Assembly: GCF_042879035.1 (NCBI RefSeq)
Contig: NZ_JBIAOU010000021.1
Span: forward strand, 1 to 64,000
Direction of reading: 5' to 3'
DNA length: 64,000 nt
From: Rhodococcus_G sp042879035
GTDB lineage: Bacteria; Actinomycetota; Actinomycetes; Mycobacteriales; Mycobacteriaceae
Position numbers and translations under genes: made by a program
The notes under the pieces: generated by a model
Told to the model about the DNA's origin: nothing
The model's input: the letters and a program-made list of their open reading frames with translations, nothing else
Database searches by the model: none
Part shown: positions 17,266 to 25,195 of the stretch, in pieces
Layout: each line of letters opens with the position of its first letter
How positions within the stretch are numbered: the first letter of the stretch is position 1

Positions 17266-17742
17266 CTAGAGGCGGTCCTTGACGGCCTTCGAGATCCGGG
17301 AACCGTCGGCCTTGCCCGCGGCCAGGGTCGTGGCCGCCTTCATGACCTGACCCATCTGCTTCATGCCCGGCCGCTCACCGATCTGCTCGGCGACCTGCGC
17401 GAGCGCGGTGTCGACGACATCGGCGAGTTCGGCGTCGGTGAGCGGTGTCGGCAGGTACTCGTCGATGATCTGCGCTTCCGCCCGCTCGTTCGCGGCCAGT
17501 TCGCCGCGGCCGTTCTCGGTGTAGATCTCGGCAGCCTCGCCGCGCTTCTTGGACTCCTTGGCAAGCACCTTGAGGACGTCGTCGTCGGTCAGTTCGCGGG
17601 CTTCCTTGCCGGAGACCTCTTCGGTCTGGATCGCGGCGAGGACCATCCGCAGCGTCTGCAGACGCAGGGTGTCCTTGGCCTTCATCGCGGCCGTCATGTC
17701 GGCACGGAGGGTGGATTTGAGGGTGGCTGTGGAGTCGGACAT
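17266..17742 (-). CDS. GatB/YqeY-domain protein
   Basis: Protein of 158 residues matching the stand-alone YqeY family: an N-terminal helical domain (LRADMTAAMKAKDTLRLQTL) and a C-terminal tRNA-binding-like helix bundle (RPGMKQMGQVMKAAT). Such proteins resemble the tail domain of the GatB amidotransferase subunit, but their own function is not established. The ATG at 17742 gives family length. Convergent with ponA2, divergent from the metallophosphoesterase. Confidence 0.88.
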   Translation of the reverse strand: MSDSTATLKSTLRADMTAAMKAKDTLRLQTLRMVLAAIQTEEVSGKEARELTDDDVLKVLAKESKKRGEAAEIYTENGRGELAANERAEAQIIDEYLPTPLTDAELADVVDTALAQVAEQIGERPGMKQMGQVMKAATTLAAGKADGSRISKAVKDRL

Positions 17743-17811
17743 GGTTTCGAACGCTACGCGCCCGCACCGGCGACGCGCATGTCGATTGCGTGCGCTGCGT
17801 ATCCTGAATTG

Positions 17812-18774
17812 GTGTTTGACAACCCACGCACTGCCCTTCGCGGAACCGCCGTCGGACTCGCGGGTGCCGCGGCCCTCGGCATCGGCTATGCCTCGCTGAT
17901 CGAGCGGAACGCCTTCACCCTGCGTGAGGTGACGATGCCGGTGCTCGAGCCGGGCTCGTCGACCCTGAGGGTCCTGCACCTGAGCGACCTGCACATGATG
18001 CCGGGCCAGAAGCTCAAGCAGAACTGGCTGCGGGAGCTGGACCGGCTCGAACCGGACCTCGTCGTCAACACCGGCGACAACCTGTCGCACCAGCGCGCGG
18101 TGCCGGCGGTCGTGCAGTCGCTCAGTGGTCTGCTGTCCCGCCCCGGCCTGTTCGTCTTCGGCAGCAACGACTACTTCGCTCCGAAGCCGAAGAACCCGTT
18201 CAAGTACTTCAGGAAGGAGCACAAGCGGACGTTCGGTGAGCCGCTGCCGTGGCAGGACCTACGGGCCGCGTTCACCGAGCGCGGCTGGCTGGACGTGACG
18301 CACACCCGGCGCGAACTCGAGGTGGCCGGTGTCCGGATCGCGACGGCGGGCGTGGACGATCCGCACCTGAAGCGGGACCGCTACGACACCATCGCCGGAA
18401 CCCCGAACCCGATGGCGAACCTGAAGCTCGGGATCACCCATTCGCCGGAGCCGCGGGTCCTGGACCGGTTCGCCGACGACGGCTACGACCTGGTGCTCGC
18501 CGGCCACACGCACGGTGGCCAGCTGTGCCTGCCCCTGTACGGCGCGCTGGTGACGAACTGCCAGCTGGACCGGTCTCGGGTGAAGGGCCCGTCCCGCTGG
18601 GGCGCCCACATGCAACTGCACGTCTCCGCCGGCATCGGCACCTCGCCGTACGCGCCTGCCCGGTTCTGCTGCCGGCCCGAAGCGACACTGCTGACGCTCG
18701 TCCCGACACCCGACAAAGGCCCAAAACAGGGGGTTCAACCAGGCGTTTCGCGTTCTTCGGCTGTCGTACGCTAA
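17812..18774 (+). CDS. Membrane-anchored metallophosphoesterase (Rv3683-like)
   Basis: Calcineurin-like phosphoesterase of 320 residues with an N-terminal hydrophobic anchor. Metal-binding motifs appear in order: LSDLHMM (DxH), VVNTGDN (GD), FGSNDYF (GNxD-type) and AGHTHGGQ (GHxH). It resembles the YaeI-type membrane phosphodiesterases; the substrate is unknown. The start is uncertain: GTG at 17812 lies seven bases beyond a TATCCT -10-like box and would be leaderless; an in-frame ATG at 17779 lacks a ribosome site. It lies directly before the tRNA-Pro gene. Confidence 0.85.
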   Translation: MFDNPRTALRGTAVGLAGAAALGIGYASLIERNAFTLREVTMPVLEPGSSTLRVLHLSDLHMMPGQKLKQNWLRELDRLEPDLVVNTGDNLSHQRAVPAVVQSLSGLLSRPGLFVFGSNDYFAPKPKNPFKYFRKEHKRTFGEPLPWQDLRAAFTERGWLDVTHTRRELEVAGVRIATAGVDDPHLKRDRYDTIAGTPNPMANLKLGITHSPEPRVLDRFADDGYDLVLAGHTHGGQLCLPLYGALVTNCQLDRSRVKGPSRWGAHMQLHVSAGIGTSPYAPARFCCRPEATLLTLVPTPDKGPKQGVQPGVSRSSAVVR

Positions 18775-18813
18775 GCTTTGCTGGCTGCCCGGGAACGGGG
18801 AGCGAGCAAGACA

Positions 18814-18887
<74 letters not shown>

Positions 18888-18893
18888 CAGTGT

Positions 18894-18932
18894 CGAGAGG
18901 CTCCATCCGATTGATTCGGATGGAGCCTCTCG
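18894..18932. terminator. Bidirectional terminator after tRNA-Pro
   Basis: Perfect 17-base arms (18894-18910 and 18916-18932) around a TTGAT loop, between the tRNA and the convergent VOC gene. Confidence 0.9.
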
Positions 18933-18942
18933 TCGTTTGCGG

Positions 18943-19320
18943 TCAGTCCTGGTGAATCTGGACGAGATTGCCGCAGGTGTCGTCGAAGACGGCCGAGGCA
19001 CCGGACGGGTCGGTGGTCGGCTCACCGGTGAAGCGGACACCGAGCCCGATCAGCCTGTCGTACTCCGCGCGCACGTCGGGCACCCCGAAGACGATGGTCG
19101 GCAGCCCGAGCCCGTACACGCCCTCCCTATACGCGGTCGCGATCGGATTGTCACTGGGCTCGAGGAGCAGACCGACCCCGTCGGGGTCCTGCGGCGACTT
19201 CACGATGAAGAGGTTGTGGTCGGGCATCGCAAGCAGTTCCTCGAACCCGAGTGTCTTCGTGTAGAAGTCGAACGCAGCAGCGGGATCGATGACGTGGATA
19301 CCGCACATCTTGATTCGCAT
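18943..19320 (-). CDS. VOC-family (glyoxalase/dioxygenase-fold) protein
   Basis: Small protein of 125 residues with the paired beta-alpha-beta-beta-beta modules of the vicinal oxygen chelate fold. Features are an opening FDFYTKTLGFEEL helix, VGLLLEPSDNPIA, and a closing FDDTCGNLVQIHQD carrying the usual metal-ligand-like acidic/His end. The likely ligand is a small organic compound; roles in this family range from glyoxalase to antibiotic binding. ATG at 19320. It stands alone between the tRNA terminator and a long intergenic region. Confidence 0.85.
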   Translation of the reverse strand: MRIKMCGIHVIDPAAAFDFYTKTLGFEELLAMPDHNLFIVKSPQDPDGVGLLLEPSDNPIATAYREGVYGLGLPTIVFGVPDVRAEYDRLIGLGVRFTGEPTTDPSGASAVFDDTCGNLVQIHQD

Positions 19321-19747
19321 GCACCGAGGCTATCCGCGCTCGGCCGGACCCGCAGGGCTCGTGCTCGGTGCGGCAGTGCACAGTGGACGCCACGCGTCGA
19401 TCCGAGGAGCCTTCCGATCGGCACCTTCCCGTCCCAGGCCGTCGACGGCGCGGTGCGCCAAGCGCAGGGGCGACGGCGGAACCGAACGATGAACGCGTTC
19501 CATTTCGGCGGCCGGCGACTCCCCTTTTCGGCGGAGGACTCAGCCCGGATCTCGATCTCTCGAACTCTCAAGCGCAGGTAGAGGCTTACCCTTACGGCCC
19601 GGGCGCACGCCCCACGACCAACTCGGACGTCCGACCAAATATATTCACCAAACTGCAACGAGTTCTTACTTTTGCTGGCATGGTGTCGTGAACTTCATTC
19701 CGCAGAGGGCCCCATCCAGCCATCCCGGAGGGGCGCAAGGAGACTCG
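19321..19747. other. 427-base intergenic region
   Basis: No convincing gene. The last 130 bases are AT-richer than the surroundings (around 19637-19680) and probably hold the promoter of the secreted Ig-repeat gene, whose ribosome site AAGGAG is at 19737-19742. Short readings in this stretch have shadow-like composition. Confidence 0.5.
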
Positions 19748-21013
19748 ATGCCCACACCAACAGCGCGACAGATCGCGGTCACGGTCACCTCGGCCGCGGT
19801 CGTCGCAGGCATGATCTTCACCGCGGCACCAGCTGGTGCCGCGGTGACCACACTCCCGTTCAACAACACCTGCAAGGCCAGTTCCGTCATCGCCGTCGAC
19901 AAGACGTCGGCCTCCGGCACGACGGTCGAGCACCGGCGTCGGTCAACGCGGGCGAGACGTTCACCTACCGGGTGCAGCCCAACGGCTCGTCCTTCCCGAA
20001 CAGCGACTCGGGCGCCACCACGATCGGCCTGTCCCGATTCAAACTGGACTACGAGATTCCGGACAACGCCACGTTCGTCAGTGCGGCGATCGTCCCGGGT
20101 ACCGCGGTGAACATCAACACCAACACCTCGGGAGGCGCCGTCGGTGTCGCACCGAGCGTGATCCGGGTGAACACCGCGGGCGCCGCCGACGCCGCGGGCA
20201 CCATCCTCCGCGTGTCCGGCAACAACGAGGTCATCGCGAACGGTGGCACGAACAGCACGAGCACGGTGGGCGGCATTCGGGCCGACAAGCTGAAGAAGGA
20301 TCTCAACGGCGCCACGACGTCCGACGGCTCGAGCTGGTTCCGCCTTCCCGCCATCGACGTCACCGTGACAGCCAACGCCGCCGGCGTGATCACACCCAAG
20401 ATCCGTACCGCCGGCAGCGCCGCGACCTACGGCAACGACCAGAACTACTACACCTTCCTCGCGCAGGCCTCGCTCTTCGGCACGCAGAACGCGCCGACCC
20501 GGTGCACCCCGCGCGACTCCACCACCGCGGCGCTGAACGCCGGTGGCGGCGCGCTCGCCACCATCACCGTCACCGATCCCGGTCCGACCGTCGAGGACAG
20601 CACCACCACGCTGAGCGTCCCGGCGACCGCCAAGACCGGCACCGCCGTCGACCTCACCGCCACCGTCGCCCCGGCCGGCGCCACCGGAACCGTCGAGTTC
20701 CGTGACGGCGCAACGGTTCTCGGTACCGCACCGGTCACGGTCGGCACCGCGACGCTGAACCACACCTTCACCACCGACGGCGCGCACAGCATCACCGCCG
20801 TCTACTCGGGCGACGCGACGCACAACCCGTCGACCTCCTCGGCCGGCACCGTCGACGTCACCACCGATCCGGTTGTCGTCGACACCACCACGACGCTGAG
20901 CGTCCCGGCGACCGCCAAGACCGGCACCGCCGTCGACATCACCGCCACCGTCGCCCCGGCCGGTGCCACCGGCACCGTCCAGTTCACGGACGGCGGCACC
21001 GACATCGGTTCGA
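19748..21013 (+). pseudogene. Secreted Ig-like-repeat protein, frameshifted and lacking its 3' end
   Basis: ATG at 19748 follows AAGGAG and opens a clear signal peptide (hydrophobic core VTVTSAAVVAGMIF, cleavage after PAGA). After about 60 residues the frame breaks: a single base appears missing at 19930/19931, and the adjacent frame continues as a well-formed secreted domain (VNAGETFTYRV, LDYEIPDNATFV). Two Ig-like repeats follow, both beginning with a TTTLSVPATAKTGTAVD segment and spaced 95 codons apart. The second repeat stops abruptly at about 21010 in FTDGGTDIGS, where the sequence changes to a PLP decarboxylase in another frame. The family resembles bacterial Ig-domain adhesin/envelope proteins; function unknown. 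Confidence 0.75.
20608..20978 (+). repeat. Two near-identical 86-base Ig-repeat copies
   Basis: Bases 20608-20693 and 20893-20978 differ at only three positions. They encode the N-terminal half of two successive Ig-like repeats in the broken secreted protein. Such copies favour recombination and mis-assembly. Confidence 0.85.
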
Positions 21014-22468
21014 ACACTCGCCGCGGGAGATCCTGGACCGGCTCGACGAGCTCCAGGCCTCGGACGCCCCGACGTCCGGTGGCCGCCTGCTGTCCTACGT
21101 CTACGACCCCGGTGTCGCCGAACTCGACGACCTCGCCGCCGCGGCTGCCCGGAAAGCCCAGTCGCTCAACGGCCTCGACCCGACCACCTTCCCGTCCGTC
21201 GCGGCTCTCGAACGAGACCTGGTCGCGCTGGCCCGGACGGTGCTCGCCGACGGAGTGGACGGCGTCGTCGGCTCCGTCACCAGCGGCGGCACCGAGAGTT
21301 GCATGCTCGCCGTGAAATCCGCTCGCGACACCTGGCGCGCGGCCACCGGACGCGACGACCGCCCGACGCTGGTGATCGGGTCGACCGCGCTCGCCGCGTT
21401 CATCAAGGCGGCGCACTATCTGGACCTGCGACTGCGGGTGCTGCCGGTCGACCCGGACACCTGTCGCCTGCGGCCGGAGGACGTCGCGGCCGCACTCGAC
21501 GACTCGGTGGCACTGGTCGTCGCGTCCGCTCCGTCGTACCCGCACGGCGCGCTCGATCCGATCGAAGGCATCGCGAAGGTGTGTGCGGCGCAGGACGTTC
21601 CGGTGCACGTCGACGGCTGCATCGGCGCCTGGGTGCTGCCGTGGTGGCCGGGCGCCGAGGACCGCCCGGCGTGGGATCTGCGTGTGCCGGGCGTGGCGAG
21701 CCTGTCGGCGGACCTGCACAAGTACGGCTACGCCCCGAAGGGCGTGTCGGTGCTGCTGTACCGGGACCGGGACCGGCACCGCCGCCAGTGGTTCGCGACG
21801 AGCGCCTGGCCGGGATACGCGGTGGTGAACCCCACGATGCTCGGCTCCCGGACGGTGATGCCGATCGCGGCCGGCTGGGCGGTGTCGCAGGCGTTGGGCC
21901 GCAGCGGTTTCGCCGAGTTGACGGGCGGATCGCGCGGGCTGCCGAGCAGGTGCACAAGGCGATCGACGGTATCGAGGGCCTGCGCGTCGTCGGGGAGCCC
22001 GCCGGCCCCCTGGTCGCCGTCGCCACCGACCCGGAGGTGCCCGAGCCACGGCGGGTGGATCCGCACCGCTGGGCCGATGCCGCGAAGGAACTCGGCTGAG
22101 TGCTGCAACCGCAGCCGGGACGCACCCAGTCCGACGACACGGTCCTGCCCCGCACCACCCACGTGACGCTGACCCCGGTCACGGAGTCGGTCATCGGCGA
22201 CCTCGACGAGGCGATGACCGCCGCCGCGGACCGGGTTCGAGGCGTGCCGGGCGCGCAGGCTCCCGCGGACTTCGTCGCGGCCGCCGGTCAGATCCGGACC
22301 GAGGACCTCACCAGCGAGAACTGCGCCGCCGTGCTCGCCCTGGTCGGTCTCGACCCGGCGGGCGGCCTGGACGGCCCGGTGGCCGAACTCCTGGCCCTGA
22401 TCGAGGCCCTGCCGGAACCCGTCGCGGAACGACTCCTCGTCGAGTTCCTGGCCCGCTTCATGGAGTGA
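21012..22468 (+). pseudogene. PLP-dependent decarboxylase/aminotransferase-like gene, 5'-truncated with frameshift and nonsense codon
   Basis: Coding sequence begins without a start codon at the junction near 21012 (reading PREILDRLDELQ) and runs as a group II decarboxylase/sphingosine-lyase-like PLP enzyme: TSGGTESCML (phosphate cradle), VHVDGCIGA (aspartate) and SADLHKYGYAPKG (PLP lysine). At about 21925-21935 the frame shifts by one missing base (GFAELTG, then RIARAAEQ in the next frame). At 22097-22099 a TGA interrupts where homologues would read on (probably TGG), and the same frame then continues to 22468. Three lesions make a functional product unlikely unless they are sequence errors. 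Confidence 0.8.
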
Positions 22469-22500
22469 CGTCCGCACCGCCGCGATCCGCACCACGAAGG

Positions 22501-22528
22501 GGCGGCACACCGCGTGGTGTGCCGCCCT
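22501..22528. terminator. Bidirectional terminator between PLP gene and dps
   Basis: Perfect 12-base arms (22501-22512 and 22517-22528) with a GCGT loop, between the convergent PLP-enzyme remnant and dps. Confidence 0.85.
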
Positions 22529-22552
22529 TCCGGTCGTGACGAGAACGCGCTG

Positions 22553-23029
22553 TCAGGCCGCCAGCGCCTGCCACATCCAGTGCAGCTGTTCGAGTTTGGC
22601 GGTGATGCCGATGAGGAGGTCCTGAGTGACGGCGTCGGCCTTCTCGGTCGCCTCGACCCGTGCCCGCAGTCGGGCGATCACCGCGGCGAGGTTCTCGACG
22701 ATGGCGTTGACGACGTCGGTGTCGCTGGTCCAGCCGGCACCGAAGCCCGTGGTTCCGGCGTCGGCGGCCACCGTGGCGGCGCGGCCGTCGGGGCTGACCC
22801 CGATCGCGGTGGCCCGCTCCGCGGCGGCGTCGGTGAATTCACGTGCAGTCGTGACCAATTCGTCCAGCGACGGATGCACGGACAGGAAGTTGCGGCCCAC
22901 GACGTTCCAGTGGGCCTGCTTGGCCACCAAGCTCAGATCGATCAGATCGACGACGGTACCCTGCAGGGCCTCCCCCGCGATCCGCTGCTGTCCCGCGTCG
23001 AGTGTGCTGGCAATGGGACCGTTGGTCAT
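22553..23029 (-). CDS. dps: Dps-family ferritin-like DNA-protection protein
   Basis: Ferritin-like four-helix protein of 158 residues that oxidises and stores iron in a dodecamer and shields DNA in stress. The intersubunit ferroxidase residues are visible: His in KQAHWNVVG and the downstream His/Asp/Glu set in HPSLDELVTTAREF. The C-terminal helix ends QLHWMWQALAA. The second of two in-frame ATGs (23029) is preferred because AGGAG lies eight bases upstream; it is only two bases from the first. It follows furA on the same strand, after a 226-base gap. Confidence 0.92.
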   Translation of the reverse strand: MTNGPIASTLDAGQQRIAGEALQGTVVDLIDLSLVAKQAHWNVVGRNFLSVHPSLDELVTTAREFTDAAAERATAIGVSPDGRAATVAADAGTTGFGAGWTSDTDVVNAIVENLAAVIARLRARVEATEKADAVTQDLLIGITAKLEQLHWMWQALAA

Positions 23030-23068
23030 TGTCATCTCTCCTCTACGTGTACGTGCGACGTCTGTGGC

Positions 23069-23094
23069 TTACCCCGTTGCGGGGTAACCCAACC
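23069..23094 (-). promoter_or_regulatory. Candidate stress-sigma promoter and palindrome upstream of dps
   Basis: On the minus strand, GGTTG (23094-23090), a 15-base spacer and GGGTAA (23074-23069) resemble the SigF/SigB-type consensus GGTTT-N15-17-GGGTA known in actinobacteria. The -10 part is also one arm of a perfect 8-base inverted repeat (23069-23076 and 23080-23087), a possible operator. The position, 40 bases before the chosen start, is suitable. Confidence 0.45.
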
Positions 23095-23255
23095 CTCGTA
23101 TGTTTCAACTGTTCTGGCAGGCGCCGCGTTCCCGGGTGTGGCCGAGAGCACGAGAACCGACGCCCGTTCCGCGCGACCACGAAGGAAGACCCGATCGACC
23201 TGGAGGCAGTGATGGACACCGTCCCGGTCCCGCGGATCCTCGTGGCGTGCACGGC

Positions 23256-23738
23256 CTACCGGTGATCGCCCTCGGGGACCGGCTCGTGGGCCGGCATCCC
23301 GTCGGATTCCGCCCGGCACTGCGCGCACACACCCCAGAACACGACCTCGGCTTCGTCGACGACGAAGCCGTGGTCGTTCGAGGAGGGGGTCAGGCACGGC
23401 GCGCGACCGACGACGCAGTCGACGTCGACGACGACACCGCATTCCCGGCACACGAGGTGGTGGTGGTTGTCCCCGGTGCGGGTCTCGTAGCGGGCCGGTG
23501 ATCCCGCGGGCTCGATGCGCCTGAGCAGTCCGGCGTTCACACAGGCCTTGAGCACGTCGTAGACGGCCTGCGTCGACACCGAGCCCAGTTCGGCGCGCAC
23601 CTGCGCGGCGACCCGGTCGGCGTCGGTGTGGGGGTGCGCGGCGACCGCGTTGAGGACGGCGACCCGCGGAGCGGTCACCCGCAACCCCGCGGCACGCAGC
23701 TGCGTGCGAGGGTCCGAGCGGGTTCCTGCGTCGCGCAT
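23256..23738 (-). CDS. furA: FurA-like Fur-family metal/redox regulator
   Basis: Metal-dependent repressor of 160 residues. The N-terminal winged helix includes TDADRVAAQVRAEL and STQAVYDVLKACVNAGLL. GDNHHHLVCRECG holds the metal-binding histidines and first CxxC, and WGVCAQC holds the second. The sequence closely resembles mycobacterial FurA (by recall), which represses itself and the catalase-peroxidase gene katG. Here no katG follows: the next gene on the strand is dps. ATG at 23738 lies seven bases after a GATACT box and has no ribosome site, so a leaderless transcript is likely. Confidence 0.9.
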   Translation of the reverse strand: MRDAGTRSDPRTQLRAAGLRVTAPRVAVLNAVAAHPHTDADRVAAQVRAELGSVSTQAVYDVLKACVNAGLLRRIEPAGSPARYETRTGDNHHHLVCRECGVVVDVDCVVGRAPCLTPSSNDHGFVVDEAEVVFWGVCAQCRAESDGMPAHEPVPEGDHR

Positions 23739-23744
23739 CGGTCC

Positions 23745-23774
23745 AGTATCCGCTCCATTTCTGGAACAAGTCAA
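23745..23774 (-). promoter_or_regulatory. Leaderless furA promoter
   Basis: Minus strand TTGACT (23774-23769), 18-base spacer, GATACT (23750-23745), then six bases and the furA ATG. The predicted transcription start is the A of ATG. M. tuberculosis furA is also known to be leaderless. Confidence 0.6.
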
Positions 23775-23852
23775 GAAAACCCTGACCGCGCCGCAACGCC
23801 TCACCCGCGTGGGGTGACCCGCACCCGGACGGAGTGGAGTTCACTGTTCACC

Positions 23853-24779
23853 GTGAAACCCACGAAGCTGTCGGTTGCGCTGGCGAAAGAAGCGCTCGAG
23901 GTCCGCAGGCAGTCGGCCCACGGCTGGCTGCGGAGGACCACCGCGGGCCGGACCGTGGCCCGAGTACTCGGCGGCCTCGCCGACATCGAACTCGCCGACC
24001 GCGCGATGACGCTCGCGGCGCAGGAATTCACCTCCGTCCTGCCCGTGATCATCGTGGTGGGGACCATCGGCAACCTGCACGGGGCGTCGGAGACACTCTC
24101 GAACCAGCTCGGTATCGACCCCGGCGCCCTGACCTCGATCACCCACACCACCGCGAACGCCGTCGAGTCGAGCCCACCCACGTTCGCGACGTTCGGCGTG
24201 ATCGGTGTCCTGATGATCATCGTCAGTGGCACCTCCTTCGCACGCGCCCTCGGTCGTGTCTACGGCAAGGTCTGGGGCGTGCCGACACTGACGTTCAGCG
24301 GGTGGTGGCGGTGGGTCGCGGTCCTCGTCGCCGTGGCCGCCGCCATCGGACTGCTCGGGCGGGTGCGCCGCGTGTCGACCGTCGAATGGATCGGGCCGCC
24401 GCTCGCTGTCGTCGGCGAGGCCCTCGTCTGGTTCGGCCTGTGGATGGCCGTCCCGTACCTGCTCACCCAGGGACGCCTCGCCGGCCGCGTGCTGTGGGCG
24501 ACGGCGGGCCTCACCTCCGCCGGGCTGACGATCCTGGGTATCGGCGGGGTGCTCTACCTCCCCCGCGCGGCGGCGTCGGCGCAGGACAAGTTCGGCGAAC
24601 TGGGCCTGGTGTTCACCGCCATCACCTGGATGTTCCTGCAGTCGGCGGTCGTCGTCGCGGCGACCACGATCGTCAAGGCACTGGCCCTCGACGAGGGGTT
24701 CGTCGGCCGGGTCCTGCGCGGACCCGGACTCGAACCGGTACCCCCCGAGCCCCTTCCGGTACACGACCGCGCGGGCTAG
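23853..24779 (+). CDS. YihY/BrkB-like integral membrane protein
   Basis: Membrane protein of 308 residues with about six hydrophobic segments. The N-terminal cytoplasmic helix, the LAAQEFTSVLPVIIVVG segment and the late LGLVFTAITWMFLQSAVVV helix fit the YihY/virulence-factor BrkB family, whose function is not settled. GTG at 23853 is the nearest good start; there is no strong ribosome site. It is divergent from furA and 10 bases ahead of the DUF309-like gene, so the two may be an operon. Confidence 0.7.
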   Translation: MKPTKLSVALAKEALEVRRQSAHGWLRRTTAGRTVARVLGGLADIELADRAMTLAAQEFTSVLPVIIVVGTIGNLHGASETLSNQLGIDPGALTSITHTTANAVESSPPTFATFGVIGVLMIIVSGTSFARALGRVYGKVWGVPTLTFSGWWRWVAVLVAVAAAIGLLGRVRRVSTVEWIGPPLAVVGEALVWFGLWMAVPYLLTQGRLAGRVLWATAGLTSAGLTILGIGGVLYLPRAAASAQDKFGELGLVFTAITWMFLQSAVVVAATTIVKALALDEGFVGRVLRGPGLEPVPPEPLPVHDRAG

Positions 24780-24789
24780 CGTGTCGATC

Positions 24790-25170
24790 ATGACCGACGT
24801 TCGCCCGCGTTTCGCGGCAGGCGCCGCGGTGACGGAAGCGCAGCGACTGCTCGACCACGACGCACCCGAGGAGGCCGCGGTGCTGCTCGCGGGGACGACC
24901 GCGGCAGCCACCGACGACGAACTCGAGATCTGGCAGGGTCTGACCCTGCTCGCCGAGGGACTCACGCAGACAATGCGACGTGATCCGGCCGCGATCGTGT
25001 CACTGCAGCGCGGTGCCGACCTCCTCGATGCACACGACGGCGCGCCGCCGCACGCTCTCGACGTCGCCGGCCTGACCGGATGGGCCCGCCACCTGGTCGC
25101 CGCCCTGGGCGACCCGGCGGCACCGACCTTCCCGGATCACCCGTCCGTCCCGCGGCTGCGCCTCCCCTGA
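24790..25170 (+). CDS. DUF309-like small helical protein
   Basis: Helical protein of 126 residues. The region DELEIWQGLTLLAEGLTQTMRR followed by a repeat-helix segment resembles the C-terminal half of DUF309 proteins, but the family's HEVLE motif is not obvious (the equivalent is RLLDHDAPEEA). Either the GTG at 24781 or the ATG at 24790 may be the start. It is convergent with asd. No function is known. Confidence 0.6.
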   Translation: MTDVRPRFAAGAAVTEAQRLLDHDAPEEAAVLLAGTTAAATDDELEIWQGLTLLAEGLTQTMRRDPAAIVSLQRGADLLDAHDGAPPHALDVAGLTGWARHLVAALGDPAAPTFPDHPSVPRLRLP

Positions 25171-25195
25171 ACCCGCGAGCGTCCGGATGGGGCGC

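Noticed and set aside
22097..22099. Selenocysteine readthrough at the TGA of the decarboxylase
   Set aside because: No SECIS-like hairpin was recognised, and the gene has two other lesions; nonsense mutation or sequence error is simpler.
23043..23252. Minus-strand frame between furA and dps as a katG remnant
   Set aside because: No resemblance to the N-terminus of catalase-peroxidase, and it overlaps the dps promoter.
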